DNA of 64,000 nucleotides, taken from the NCBI GenBank assembly GCA_021234155.1, contig JAJEKV010000086.1:4267461-4331460 (forward strand), read 5' to 3'. Shown piece by piece: positions 43,040-55,011 of this stretch. The position numbers and the translations under genes were made by a program. The notes under the pieces were generated by a model. The model saw nothing but the letters and a program-made list of their open reading frames with translations, was not told the DNA's origin and did not search any database. Position 1 is the stretch's first letter. The number at the start of each line of letters is the position of its first letter. This stretch comes from Isoetes taiwanensis (Eukaryota > Streptophyta > Lycopodiopsida > Isoetales > Isoetaceae).

Positions 43040-44704
43040 TCACCTCAAGAACTTACTGAATTTTGGTTTATAGATAAAGTTAAAAACAAGAGGAGATGAA
43101 AAATGTAGCCAAAGGACTTTCCAACATCCGTTTGAAAGGTCGTAAGCAAAAGGTGGACATGCATATTTTTCTGTCCAAGCAGTCAATATCACAAAGTCCT
43201 CGAATATATTTGCCTCCATGTGTATCCCACACAAGTCTTCTCCTTCCCAATTCTTGAAAATTCTAGAATTTGGACCAAGATTTGCTATTTCAACCCATTG
43301 TCTCGAGCAGTTGGAAGAGACAACCCTTAATTGCCATATTCGCAGCCATGCAAATCCAGATGGTTGCAATAGTACTGCAACAAGAATTGGTATATTCTTC
43401 CACATATAAAGATCTAAAAATTGAAGCTTCGAAGCACACCCAAGTGCCTCAAATTGTAACCATACCTCATTATAATCCCGCGTTGATTCTAGTACTGTGA
43501 ATGTTTTTCTTAGTTTCACAATACATGCCACTCCATCTAATTGAATTCTTAATTCAGCTTGAAGAACTTCATCTAAAGAAATGCAATCATAGTGCCTCTT
43601 CTTCCTATCTAAAAATGCTACATCATTTTGAGGTATGGCACGTTGCATCTTTGATGTCAAAGGAAATTTGAACAATAAACCCGATGAAGGACACCAAGAA
43701 TAGTTTGCCATAAGAGGAAATTGATAATTACTATAACTATGTCGACCTCTTCTAATCTGGCTTGGTTTTTCATAGCGACGAAATGTAATCCATACCTCAT
43801 TGCAATCCCTTGGCAAAAGCTTGTGGAAGTAAGAGCTTGCTAACATAGTATTCCATTGCTTGGAGACAAGCCTGCAACGAACCATGCTCACAATAGGAAG
43901 CTTTGCTACTATATTGGGAAATAACTCTGTAGGTAGATTTCTCCATATTCTACCATCCAACTTGTGGCAAACCAATTGAGTTATGAAATTTGTACCTGTT
44001 GTTTGACCCTGTTGTAGACCTGCCCCATTAAAAGTTGTAAGTGTTTTCCATGGCCCTTGCCATTCACACTCTGTCCTAGAAACAAGCTCCAACTCCAACT
44101 TAAAATACACATAATCTCGAGAAGAGAACTTCCACAATTTATGATATGTCAAACCCCAGAATTGGGAATAGAAGGTACCGAGAACTTTCTCTTTATGAGA
44201 GTAAGAAAAAAACAATATGACATCGCGATCACCCATGGATTGCAAGATGGGCAAGCAAACTTGAGAGTATGGATTAGGGGGCAAATCGTGTAAAATCCTC
44301 AACTGTTTTTTGGCACGAGACAAATGGGCCACCAGAATGCTACATTTGGTGTTGTTATACACCTGGAACAGAGGCGCTTCAGTGTTGGCATGCTTGTACC
44401 TCCTCCTCACAAGCCCAATTTCTGTTCCCCGCATTGGATTAATGTTACCATCGAGGTATTTGATCTCACCCAGTTTCATGGGAATTTGGTAGCACTCAGT
44501 TGCAGAAACCAATATCATATTTCCTTTAAGAGGCTCTACGAGGAGACAAACATCGCTTCCACAAATTATTTCTGGATCGAGCTTGTAGAGAAGGGGATCC
44601 GTCTCAGAATTACGCAGAAGCATACATTTTTCTGATATAGAATGCAAATACTTAAAGTTCTGGCATCCTTGCGGCCGCAGCCCCAAATACTCTAGCAGCC
44701 CCAT
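43040..44704 (-). CDS. F-box protein, single exon, 554 aa
   Basis: An intact 554-codon frame from the ATG at 44704. Residues about 252-297 form an F-box: WRNLPTELFPNIVAKLP followed by VRCRLVSKQWNTMLASSYF, the Skp1-binding motif of SCF ubiquitin ligases. The C-terminal half (ILVAVLLQPSGFAWLRIW, FVILTAWTEKY, FAYDLSNGCWKVL) has the look of a kelch/F-box-associated beta-propeller region that selects substrates, though I cannot count clean repeats. Unusually, about 250 residues precede the F-box, and they themselves look propeller-like; most plant F-box proteins have the box near the N-terminus. A shorter protein could start at an internal Met, but no obvious better start exists. Likely a real host gene; the substrate is unknown. 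Confidence 0.8.
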   Translation of the reverse strand: MGLLEYLGLRPQGCQNFKYLHSISEKCMLLRNSETDPLLYKLDPEIICGSDVCLLVEPLKGNMILVSATECYQIPMKLGEIKYLDGNINPMRGTEIGLVRRRYKHANTEAPLFQVYNNTKCSILVAHLSRAKKQLRILHDLPPNPYSQVCLPILQSMGDRDVILFFSYSHKEKVLGTFYSQFWGLTYHKLWKFSSRDYVYFKLELELVSRTECEWQGPWKTLTTFNGAGLQQGQTTGTNFITQLVCHKLDGRIWRNLPTELFPNIVAKLPIVSMVRCRLVSKQWNTMLASSYFHKLLPRDCNEVWITFRRYEKPSQIRRGRHSYSNYQFPLMANYSWCPSSGLLFKFPLTSKMQRAIPQNDVAFLDRKKRHYDCISLDEVLQAELRIQLDGVACIVKLRKTFTVLESTRDYNEVWLQFEALGCASKLQFLDLYMWKNIPILVAVLLQPSGFAWLRIWQLRVVSSNCSRQWVEIANLGPNSRIFKNWEGEDLCGIHMEANIFEDFVILTAWTEKYACPPFAYDLSNGCWKVLWLHFSSPLVFNFIYKPKFSKFLR

Positions 44705-44737
44705 CGTCTTCCTAAGCCTGATTGTTTTCCCTCCTTC

Positions 44738-44945
44738 CCTGTTAAGTAAAAGAAAAAAGGCATATTGTTTTCCCTGTTAAGTAAAAGAAAAAAGGCATGC
44801 TCGGCATGCTTATCTGCCACGTCTTATTTTAAGACGGGCAAAAATAGCGCATCCTCTTTTCTAGCCTGAAGGCAAAAATAGCGCATCCACTCAGACATAT
44901 CAATATCAATATCTGCACAAAAATAGCGCATCCACTCAGACATAT
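44738..44945. repeat. Two short tandem duplications upstream of the F-box gene
   Basis: A unit of about 37 bases (TTCCCTGTTAAGTAAAAGAA...) is doubled near 44738-44800, and AAAAATAGCGCATCCACTCA with following sequence is doubled near 44880-44945. Both lie in the 5' flank or leader of the F-box gene. Confidence 0.75.
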
Positions 44946-46065
44946 CAATATCTGCACATAACCATTTAGGCGTATCAGTACTTGTTCGGTTATGAGTTTC
45001 TTGGCATAGCGATATCTAAGAACCAAGTGCTTAGATAATCCATCCATCTGTGAACCCATCACATAACTTGTTTCCTCTGCACTTGCAACTCAAATTTCCA
45101 TAAATCTGCACTAATTCGTAAATCCACTATCCAAGAAATATCTTTCTGATCAACCAAGCATAACTCTCTAGACCTTTTTGCTAGGAAGAAAGGGTGGAAG
45201 AAATGAAGAAACCCAACTATAAAGAAGATCCCAGATAAAATAAGCACTGCCAAATTCTAAAACTGCATCATAACCTAGTCTTTCACATACCTGCTCCACC
45301 TTATAGGCATTTGAGCGTATCTTTTGACCAGAAGAGAAATTAAGATAATAAACATCACACAGAGATGCTAAATGCCTGTCTCATCCCTTGAAGCAAAAAC
45401 ATAATGCTATGTGAAGCAAAACAGCAGGATTACTATGTTAGTGGCTTACTAAAAAATCTAGCATACTACCCTGATGCCGCTTCAAGATTTGGTCTCCACA
45501 AATTCACAATTTTCACAAAATTTGTTGAATTTTATGCTAGCATCATGTACAAATTCCTCTGCTTCAAGAGTGGATAGCAATCCGATGGAGAGAAGGGCAA
45601 CAGCCCCAAGCCAAAGCCCTAGCCATCGACGCCTGTATATGCGCCCCTTCCAAACAGTAATTTTTAAAACTACCTTCAAAAACGGTGTAGATTCTAAAAA
45701 TTATAAATAAATTTCTTTATATGTTCCTCTGATCCTTTGGATATTCCTGTTGAAACAGAAAGTTTAGGTTATGCAAGGCACAAATTCCCTTTCTATGATC
45801 TTGTGAATATTCCTATAGATGCATAAAATCCCAATTTTGTAAGGGCACATAATATTATAATCAAGAGCCAGCTAGGCTAAGAGCAAACCTCCTTACCTTC
45901 GTTTCTTTTATTTCTTAAACCTATGCTTTGTCCACTCTTCAATCTAAATCCCCTCAAAATGTATATATATACAAGCAAATCATTGTTTCTATTTGTTAGT
46001 TGTACATAAGACCTCTATTTGCGGTGGTGCCATCTTAGCCCTCAACCTCTTCAATCATGTGTTCG
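44946..46065. other. No recognisable gene
   Basis: A minus-strand open frame at 45679-45482 contains one hydrophobic stretch (LGLWLGAVALLSIGLLSTL) that could be a membrane segment, but there is no other support. The rest is AT-rich flank. Confidence 0.35.
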
Positions 46066-46515
46066 ATCATGTTGGCTCCAACTGCAACAAAATAGTGTCA
46101 AAGCACCACTCATTGGAAAGCTCTCGACGAGAGGAATCCAACGGCGTGAGTCCCACCTTCATCCGACCCCTCTACCGCAAGCTACGTGCTTTTGAAGGCG
46201 ATTAAACAAAAAGAAGCTTCCTAGAATGTCCACTAATAAATGCTTTGCCACCTATTACTTCTTTTTATTAATGAGGGTGCCACCTCACCTCCTTTTTTTA
46301 AAAAAACTAATTTAATATTAAAGAGTTAATGGCTAGGATTTATGCTCACCTTATGATCCAATGGTTAAGATCTGCTACACCAAATTCACTTTTTTGCATC
46401 TTCCTTGCACCTTCCCCATAAAAATCAAGGGCTAGGATTTCGCCTTCCCCTTTGATCCAACGGTTCACAGATAGTGTGTATGCCCCCATGTATGACTCAT
46501 GTATGCCCCCATCAA
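46066..46515 (+). repeat. Dispersed repeat of about 440 bp, copy 2
   Basis: Direct-orientation relative of 28223-28665 along its whole length with scattered substitutions and small indels, and the same CTCTCGACGAGAG hairpin. Confidence 0.8.
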
Positions 46516-46630
46516 AATCCAAGGGCTTAAGCTACGCCACCTCACCAACTTTTTATCCAAGGGCCAAGATCAAAAATTTATATCCGATATGCTATTTTGT
46601 AACTACCCCCATGAGTTTCTATATACATAT

Positions 46631-46663
46631 TAAGATAAGATAAGATAAGATAAGATAAGATAA
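46631..46663. repeat. (TAAGA)n microsatellite
   Basis: Six to seven perfect repeats of TAAGA, next to the second copy of the 440-bp dispersed repeat. Confidence 0.95.
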
Positions 46664-47181
46664 ATACGATTCCTATAGAAATGGAAGGATATAACATGGC
46701 AATCAAGCACCATTAGACTAAAAGTAGCTGGAAAAGTGACCCACAAATTTCTTTAATTCTTTAACCACTTTAAACATCACAATTAAGGACCATCAAGGCT
46801 AAAAGTAACAGGCAAAATGACTCACAAATTACCTTTGTGCACACCAAAACTAATCCTTTTCATCAAAATGTGCCTAAATACCAATTGTTGATGATGCCAA
46901 TGATCATAGTTACACTCTAGCCATGTCGAGATAGTTCTTCAGGCGAGCCTTGCAGTTACATCGATGTTAAGTTTATCATTGAGCAAATAGACTTTTCCCA
47001 TAGCAATGCAAGCTTTCATATTAGCTTACATTAAATCCATTAACCATAATTACCATATTTACTATATGTAGTAGTCCCCTTGCTAAGGTTGCCTATACAA
47101 CCTAAACCATGTTGAAGTAGCTAACTCAAACATCCTTTCCATAAGACCATATTCTCATCATATTCAAGCCCACACTTTGTA

Positions 47182-47210
47182 ATACAAGAAATTTATCGCG
47201 GCGGCCGCAA
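47182..47210. repeat. GC-core hairpin repeat, copy 3 (partial, reversed)
   Basis: ATACAAGAAATTTATCGCGG followed by CGGCCGC is the reverse complement of one arm of the repeat at 31112-31160. The other arm is missing. Confidence 0.6.
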
Positions 47211-47257
47211 AAGAAGTTTTGTGTTAAGTCGAATAGATCTCAATTCTGGACATCAAC

Positions 47258-47420
47258 GATAGAATAGAATAGAATAGAATTTTTTAACGTCCACGGAGAC
47301 CAATAGGTCATGGGACCCATACAATGGGCTAGTACAATCATTACTACTAGGATTAAAAAACCCCTACCTCGAAAGGTTTTCAAGGGAAAAACCTTTGCAG
47401 TAATGATGATACTAGACAAG
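47258..47420 (-). mobile_element. 5'-truncated LINE 3' end with (ATTCT)n tail
   Basis: On the minus strand the sequence ends in a short ATTCT pentamer run (47260-47280). The adjoining ~140 bases resemble 51550-51690, the 3' end of the large LINE: shared phrases include ATGGGACCCA, TTAAAAAACCCC and GGGAAAAACC. A short, 5'-truncated copy of the same LINE family is the simplest reading. Confidence 0.6.
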
Positions 47421-48600
47421 CGGAGATAATGACTACTGATAGAGATGTATGTTGATTGCAGTTCACATACTGTGAGGCAAGTCAAGACATGTCTGTTCAA
47501 CCCCATATTCTTTGCAAGGACGGTCTAGAGTGCCCAATATAGAATAGTCCCCATAAACTACTGCAATATAATGGCCTTGAAAAAATTAAAACACGCGAAA
47601 TGATAATACACTCTACAAATAATGGAATATTACAAACTGCCTATATGTAGAAGATGAGACAGATAGTAAGTAGATTTCAAAGTTAGTTACAGTTTGTGTA
47701 CATTCCCACATACAACTATAGTCCCGAGATTTTGTTTGTACATGACCACTTATACCGACAAATTAAGGGTCTCTACTTTTTCCAATCATTCAGATTATTT
47801 GTACATAGAGGATTATGATTCTAATAATTTTGTTGATCCATCTTAGTTTTTTATGGGGCTTTCGTGGGCAAGGCGTTGTATTAGAAAAGAGAGGAGAATT
47901 TCGTGCGACTTGGTGCTACTTTGTGAATGCATCAAATTACACACCAGTTATGACTTTATTGTTGGCCAATAGAATAACCTACAGCTTGTGACCTGAAAGG
48001 CTATAATAATGATGCATAAAGGAATCGTGGTTCTTTGGAAACCTTGCTATTTCCTTGTGTTATCTATTTTTATTTGGCAAAGTAGATAACACCTTGTGAG
48101 GGATTGTTCGTAATAGAATCTCCCAAGGTATATCCTTTCATCCAGTCAAAATATAAGCATCCAAATACATGCTTCTTGTTGTGCTTGTGGATTATTTAGC
48201 TGCTCTGACATGCAGAGGTGCACTTTGATCTTTTAAAAGATAAGCAATTGCAGTACTGCTCCAAGGGCATGTAAATCTGCAATAGAGCAACGACCTCACT
48301 AGTGTTTCATGCACTAGTGAAGAGATTGGACTCATAGCAAGCTATTGTACTATTTAGAGGCAAGGCAACAATGCTAAGATAGAGCATTGCAGGTTAAACT
48401 GCAATATCAAGGCTACACTGCAAAATAAACGAATATAGAGATTACGCAACTCCGTTAACGCAATTAACCAGCTAAGAATCCATTATCTTTTGTAACTATA
48501 GCCAGATTTGTTCCAACAACCAACACCATGCACAATCAAAGGCTCTTTTTTCATTGATAAGAATCGATTTACAGCCCTTTGTTGTTCTCATGCGTTTGTG
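47421..48600. other. No recognisable gene
   Basis: AT-rich intergenic sequence with no family resemblance on either strand. Confidence 0.4.
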
Positions 48601-48618
48601 TGCTTCCTCCCATTGTGC

Positions 48619-49911
48619 TCAAATATCTTCTATCCCTGTAATTACCTCAAAATCATAAGAATCACCATCTAAACGCCTTGAGGATGTTGGGCGTGCAGCC
48701 TTGAAGGACCCTGCACCATTTTCTCTTGAAAACAGTTTCTTTGTTTTTCTAGAATGTTTCCCCGTTTTTGAAGGTAGCCAACCCAATATTTGACAATCAT
48801 CGTCATCATCATTTTCATCGATGCTCGGGCAACAATAAAATTCACGAACGTTTCTTAAATAATTATGAGCACTTCTGCTATCGTTATCATCGTCCTCGTC
48901 GTCATCAATGATCACAACATTATCTGTAGCCTTTGAATTTTTTCTAGCTGATGCCTGTCCAGCCAATTTACCATTAATGTCCTGAATTTCTTCCTCAACT
49001 TCCCGTTTCCCCCCTTCTCAGTAGATTTTCCATTTTGTGTTCTCAAGTCTATCTCTTCCTGTGGTGCACAGCCCTTGAGCTGTTCATCTTCATTTCTTCC
49101 GTCGTTTTTGCTTCATTTTGCCCATCCCTGTATCATTGAGCAGTTGCTCATGATTCTCGTTGGTCCTGCATTACTTGCATTTATTAGGGCCTTCTTCCCC
49201 AATGTTAACGCTATCTTCCCCAATGTTAACGCTATCTGAACCTTTGGAAACTGATTCACCGTCCAGATCTGATGTTCAAAACCACCACCAAAATCCATAG
49301 GCGAACCTGGACATGGTTCAGCATGTGCAAGATCTTCTTTATTATTCTCTTCTATGCTTTCAACAACTTCCATAGGCGAACATTGTCTTAAACTCATTAT
49401 TATTCCCTTGTTTGCTTTTGTTATACCCTACGTCTAGCATTTTTGATATCTTGGCATGCCCATTCCTATAACCTTGGCCATCCTCTTTATCCATATCACT
49501 ATCCTCTTCTAGATTTCCAAGGTTAATAGATCCATTCTTGGTTGCTGTATGATCATTAGGCGCTTCAAATACAGATGACAAAAAAAATGCTTTGTTCACA
49601 TCCAGATGAAGAAACCATATCCTTCACGTGTTGCGATATGCTTCTATACAAAGGAGTCCTCCATATTGGATTGCCCCATAAAGTATCTCAAAGGTGCTCC
49701 CACGTGTTGCAACTAGTCTGCTCTTTGAAGTATGTATATTACTTAAAGACGTTAAGATGCGTACAGTGATTGAACACGTTAACAATAATATTGCGTAAGG
49801 TCTTCCTTGTCTCCTTTGCTGTTCTATAAATTCATTGAATGCCTGATAACCGCATCCGTCGAACAAACCAGAATGGTTATGCATAGTCCTACTTAAAGAA
49901 TTTGATTCCAC
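48619..49911 (-). pseudogene. Unrecognised gene with acidic region, probably partial or broken
   Basis: A run of minus-strand coding-like segments: about 49911-49790 (HNHSGLFDGCGYQAFNEF), 49599-49360, 49397-49113 and 48966-48619. The last has two acidic clusters, VVIIDDDEDDDNDS and IDENDDDDDCQILGWLP, and ends in a stop at 48619. The middle segment has an internal duplication (QIALTLGKIALTLGKKAL). The acidic, low-complexity style recalls N-terminal regions of nuclear chromatin proteins, but I recognise no domain and make no functional claim. Whether introns or frameshifts separate the pieces is undecided. Confidence 0.4.
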
Positions 49912-50519
49912 GAGAATAGCATCCCTTGCCTCTCCAGTAACGGATATAGACCCTAATTCTTATCTTAAAAACTGTCACATTGATTGATTGATCATCAAAT
50001 GCTTCAGACAATGGTTTTGCCAGAAATCATACAATTACTGATTCCTTTTGCTGATCTACATCCATATAGGATCGTTTATGTGATCCATATACTTGTCATT
50101 CACCATAAACGATGAAATATATTTTTGACAATAAATATTGAATGGATAATAGCCACTTAATCAATGACTTCGACCGTCGAATATATCGTATTCTGGCAGC
50201 ATCAACCGCGCATCTAATGTCAAACCATATCTATGTTACTGACATCATGAATTGCATCAGCCAAATGAGGAATAGTACTTGACCGAAGAGCAGCCATACT
50301 TATACGTCAGAAATATAGTTACAACTTAGTGCCAAAGATGCCGAAAAGAATAAAAATCGAAATTTGATTTAACATACCCGGCCCAAGGTCATGTATACAT
50401 GGTATATCCTAGTCATGAACTCCACCTCGCCGCTTAGTGAGGCCAATGAAAGAGAACATCCCAACCCGCTTCAAAATGTGACTCCAATTTCCGTGTACCC
50501 GCCATTATTCACTATGGTC
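49912..50519. other. No recognisable gene
   Basis: No coding signal. The sequence changes abruptly to GC-rich near 50520. Confidence 0.4.
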
Positions 50520-50554
50520 GGTGCTTGATCGGCTCCCCGAAATTAAGTCCAGAG

Positions 50555-51015
50555 CCGGTAGGTTCGCCTGCGAACCTCGGTAAGTCGCCAGCGAACCCGG
50601 TGGATTCGCCCGCAAAACCGCCATCTTGGCGTGGCGTGCAGCGTGGCACTACCTCCTGTCGGTTCGGGCCTTGCGAAACCCGAACCGGGTTAGCCACCGT
50701 GCGATGTCGGTCGCGATGGCGGTCGTTTATTACCCCTCGCGGGTTCGCCTGGCGAACCCACGGGCGGGGCTACACGGCCGATCACGGATTTCGTACGGGC
50801 ATTATTTATTAACCCCTACCGGGTTCGCCCAAGCGAACCCGAACCGGGGTTAGCCACCGTGCGATGTCAGTGCGATGGCAGTGCGTTTATTACCCCTGCC
50901 GGGTTCGCCCAAGCGAACCCACCGGCGGGGGCTACACGGTCAGATACGGATTTCGTACGGGCATTATTTATTAACCCCTGCCGGGTTCGCCCAAGCGAAC
51001 CCACCGGCGGGGGCT
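50555..51015. repeat. GGGTTCGC/GCGAACCC inverted-repeat array, left
   Basis: Repeated hairpins of the type GGGTTCGCCCAAGCGAACCC (8-base arms, four-base loop), at least three well preserved (50820, 50910 and 50985 region) plus decayed ones from 50555. They sit in tandem units of about 80-120 bases, with shared phrases GATTTCGTACGGGCATTATT and GGGGCTACACGGTC. A matching set occurs at 56697-56900. Confidence 0.85.
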
Positions 51016-51024
51016 ACACGGTCA

Positions 51025-51515
51025 GATTCCGACCCCATCTGCCCAATCCCTCGCCGCCCCTGCTCTGCGAGAACCCACATCCCAAATTGGGCTTTTTGAT
51101 GCAGAGCCCGATCTGGAAGAGCTTCTTTTCGACCTGATTCTTGACAGAGACGGAAATTTTGAAACCTGTGTATTGGGGCCATGCCCATAGCTTGGCGAAT
51201 TTCTCGACCCATTTGGGCTCGGCTCGCTGGAAGATGAATCGGCAGCTATCAAAGCATCTAAAGAAGAAGATGATACGCAGTTATCCAATGCTTTTGTTCT
51301 GTCCCCAGCCATTGCCGCTGTTGCTTCACATATTTCCGAGCCCAATCCGCAAAAGCCTCACGCCCAAATGCTTGAACCGGATCAAATACTCCAACCCAAA
51401 TGCCGAATCCAAAACCTATGCCCGCTGGAATACCGATACACATCTTAGGCTGGAATTGATCATAACCCAGATGGATTTTATGAAGAATACAAAGCGCAAA
51501 ATGCCAGAGAGAGGT
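51025..51515 (+). pseudogene. Unrecognised coding remnant
   Basis: A plus-strand frame reads GLFDAEPDLEELLFDLILDR, DGNFETCVLGP, then after a stop LGEFLDPFGLGSLEDESAAI and LSNAFVLSPAIAAVASHIF. One frame over, DHNPDGFYEEYKAQNARER leads to a possible GTAGAAA donor. The amino-acid composition is protein-like, but at least one stop and one frameshift interrupt it. I do not recognise the family. It begins directly after the GC-rich hairpin array, which would be its promoter or 5' region. Confidence 0.4.
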
Positions 51516-51721
51516 AGAAATCGAGAAAAGAATGAGAATGAGAATGATTTTTTATCGTCCACTGAGGCCAATCGGCCTATGGGACCCAGAAGGAGCGCAG
51601 CAAACTTATTACTGCCCGGGTTAAAAAAACCCCCACCCCGAAGGGTTTTCGAGGGAAAAACCGTGGCAGTAATAAGAATGCTGTCAAACTGTACAAGTAT
51701 ACATCAATGTATATATACATG

Positions 51722-52379
51722 TCAAGTGTGTGCCCGAGGACATAGCTGATCTCGCATGTCCATAACCTCCTCGAAGGTATGATCCCAAACCCGCGTGGGA
51801 TCTTTGTGCTCAATGTCACATGTAATGGCTGACCGGGCCCGACCAACTTCGGCATAAGCGTCCGGAATTTGATCATATGTTTGGGCAACTTTGAAGGGTA
51901 TGAGATTCATCCTCAATGACTCCCATTTGGCAAAGATTGACAGAGCACGTCTGGCGTGGCTCACCAATCCATCTCGCCTCTCAATTCGAAGATGATGTGC
52001 CCCTGTCGGCGAATGGAGGCAATGAGTCTCGCTTTGTTCATGGGCAAGTGGGTACGCAGTAGCATTGCGGGCCTCGTTCCAATGTGGGATTTATGTGGCG
52101 GCGATAGTGTCTTTGTCTTGACATGTTCAAGGGCATTGGCATCCCAAAGCTTGCCGAGGAAGCAAGCGTCAAGATATTGCCTCAAGCTATGGCGACCGCC
52201 TCTGTTTGCATATGTATGCACCTCGTGCTCTGCACATTCCATCTAGCCAACCATTGAGCTCTCTTTTCCCTCCAAAGAGGCCTTGAGGCCAAGCGCCCCA
52301 TTGCCATGATATAAACTAGTTTAGGAGACGAGCATCGTCCATATTGACCACCTCTAAAAATAGACAATGTGGCGATCAA
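51722..52379 (-). pseudogene. LINE ORF2 C-terminal region
   Basis: Two or three overlapping frames encode the region after the reverse transcriptase, including LWDANALEHVKTKTLSPPHK, a CAEHEVHT segment like the Cys-His motif near LINE C-termini, and SHARRALSIFAKWESLRMN. Frame breaks near 51960 and 52240. No RNase H motif was seen. Confidence 0.55.
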
Positions 52380-52767
52380 GGGCTGCCCTCAAGAGGCAAG
52401 AATCCCGCCTTCTGCGGTAGAATTTGATATGGGACTGTGGACTTCACCCCTAGTGCTCGTCGTTACTAAGAAGGCTTTCTGGACTGCTCCAAGTCATTCC
52501 GGGTAGCAAGTGATACTCTTGGGCCCCATACTTCCACCCCATATAAAAGGATAGGCTCTACTAAGACCTTGAACAGTGTGGATGATGGGCCCAATCATAC
52601 AACTCCGCTCTATGACTATTGTTTTGCATTGCATATAGTGCCTTCCAGCCCACCGTCAGTCGTGGCCCGTGGATGTGTCCCAATGCATAGTAGAAGGAAA
52701 CTCCACTTCCAAATACTTGTATGTGGATGCAACTTCCACATTCGCCTTGGTAACGAAGGAGGGGACC

Positions 52768-54195
52768 CTACCGACGTGAAGATGATATGAAAACCACCTT
52801 AGTCTTGGCAGATTGACGCCGCGATATCGGCCGGCGATGAATGTGTCCGGGGCATCGAGATGTCGTTGCATGTCCGGCCGGTGTGTAAGCTAGGAGGTCC
52901 ACATCATCGATATATGAACCGTCGATGATGATCGATATAGAGAATGTGAGCTCCATCGCCCCATTATCGCCAAGCCCGGCTCTCCAATTGATCAATGTAA
53001 AGCCCAAACAATGTTGGGGAGAGAGGGCATCCCCGACGAACCCCGATACTACTATCAAATGGTTGGCTTGTCTGCTGCAAATCAACTGACGAGCATCTTT
53101 CATATAGCTCGCATTAATCGCATTTCGCAAATCTGAGAGCCCCCACCATTGCGGTCTTGCCCATAGTTTTTCCCGAGGCACAGTGTCAAACGCCTTCGCC
53201 AAAATCCACAAAGCAACAATATAGATCCTGACGGCGGTTCCTGCTGTCTTCAATCAGAGTTCGCAACGTGAAGATGTAGTCAATGGTTGAGTCTGGGGTC
53301 TGAATCCTGCCTGGGTGAGGGCCCGCCTCTCGCCCCTCGCCTGGCCGTCAAACCGCTGCTTCGAGAATCCCGACCAGCGGTTTTGCAAACACCGAACCCG
53401 ACCATGATTGTTCGATAATTGGTCAAGCGATTATGGGTCACCTGCCTTATAGATGGGAACAACTCTGCTATTGGTCCACTGCAGCGGGAAGCCTTCCTGT
53501 AATGCCTTGTTGAACAAGGCGGTCAGCACTGGTATTATGGACGGCCCTGCCCACTTAAGCAATTCTGCCTGCATACCATCCAAGTCTGGGGCTTTCCCAT
53601 TGGCAAGACGTTGTAAGCCTTGTTCCACGTCCGAATCTGTGATTTCCAGCACTGGGCCTTCTTGCAAGGGTAATGCTGCATGTGCACCCTGAGGGTCGTA
53701 TAGTTGTTGCAAGTATTGCCTCCACTGCTCGGGAGTGATATTCCCTGTGGGCTGTACTGGCTTTCTAAGAACCCTTCGCCAGAAGGTCCTGGGGTGACGT
53801 TCCAGGAGGTAAAACATTTCCCTTTGATGCGCTGCAATGTACCTGGCTTTCTTAGCTTTAAGGAAGATGCGGTACTGTCTGACTGCATGTGGGCGTAAAG
53901 CAGGGTCTGTGACTTGGCGGAGCCAGCGTTTGTGTTCCTTGCACTCTGCATCAAACCATTGATTACGTGGGAAGGTTGTGTTCTTGGAGGTCCGTCGCGG
54001 GCGGCTTATCCCAAAGCACCTCTCCGCCGCAGTCCTAAGCACATCAGTCAGCCGGCCCATCTGCTGTTGCTCTAGTGTAGGATATTGCAAAATTTCGCGC
54101 CAGTCATCTATAAGCATCCGGGCATAAGCCCCTGCATGTTCATAATCCAATCCGCAATGAGGCATGTGAGGAGTTGTTGCACCGGGTTCGCACAA
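52768..54195 (-). pseudogene. LINE reverse transcriptase
   Basis: Reverse transcriptase broken by a frameshift near 53430. The upstream piece (54195-53431) has the pre-RT region and palm entry: NGKAPDLDGMQAELLKWAG, then FNKALQEGFPLQW and SRVVPIYKAGDP. The downstream piece (53253-52768) has motif A-like KAFDTVPREKLW and the catalytic motif YIDDVDLLAYT (Y-x-DD, about 52890-52920). An SGFVGDALSP block before it corresponds to the thumb-side motif B (G--QG--LSP), with its Gln-Gly lost. Strong LINE signature; inactive copy. Confidence 0.85.
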
Positions 54196-54210
54196 CCCGC
54201 CAAGCCAACT

Positions 54211-55011
54211 TCAAGTAAAGTGGTAAGTGGTCCGAGTCGATCTCTTCATCCCGATTAGTTGTTCCCACCGAAAGTGCTTGATGACATGCATATCCTTTCC
54301 GTGCACCAACACATAGTCCACCACACTAGATCCGCCCCGGGTTTCACCGCCTACAAGTGCTCTTTTGCGGGTGGAAGGCCATCGTGCCGATCCATTGCAG
54401 ATTACCGTGTCAAAGATACCGCAGAGCAAAAGCAAATGCCGACCATAGCGGGTGACTTGATTGTCATCGATGTCCGTGGGCAAGCTCCTTCGCGGGGACG
54501 CAACCGCAATATATCATCGGTCAAGGGATCAAATCTCATGGGTTGTTCTACCCGGTCGGCGCCGCATTGAAGTCTCCAAGGAGTATGACACCGCCTAACC
54601 GCTTATGCCGGGCCAGATGTCATCATATAGATCGGCGTAGGGGTCCAGCCTATCCACATCCGGTGGATGTGATAGAAGTTGCTTTCGCATGTGGAAAGTA
54701 GCAGTACGCCACAAAGAGGGTCCTCTCTTGCAGTTTTGCACACGCACCCACAGGTACCGGTTGTGCTTGTCTGTCTTGAACAAGGAGATTGACTGTGCCA
54801 AGGTTGTTCGGTAGTAGCAGGCAACCCCCATGCCCCCGCTTTCGTGCAATCATTGAAGATTGAGTAGTCTTTGGTATCCCGCAAGTCGGGTATCCCGTGG
54901 TCCGGCATGCTCCCATGTTTCCATGAGGAAGATGAGATCCATGTCTGCGGCAACTGAGTTGAGACTATCTCCCTTCTGCCATGGGAAGCCCCGACAATTC
55001 CAGGAGACCAT
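54211..55011 (-). pseudogene. LINE AP-like endonuclease
   Basis: From the ATG at 55011 the frame opens MVSWNCRGFPWQKGD, the usual endonuclease start with its catalytic Asn, followed by LIFLMETWEHAG with the catalytic Glu. A stop lies near 54855, after which the frame resumes with GMGVACYYRTTLAQS and YLWVRVQ. A later piece contains GGSSVVDYVLVHGKD, the C-terminal S-(V/I)DY motif. At least two breaks. It nicks target DNA in active relatives. Confidence 0.75.

Noticed and set aside
50525-51137. Overlapping plus-strand frames with repeated GFAQANP phrases
   Set aside because: They translate the GGGTTCGC hairpin repeats in different frames and have no independent support.
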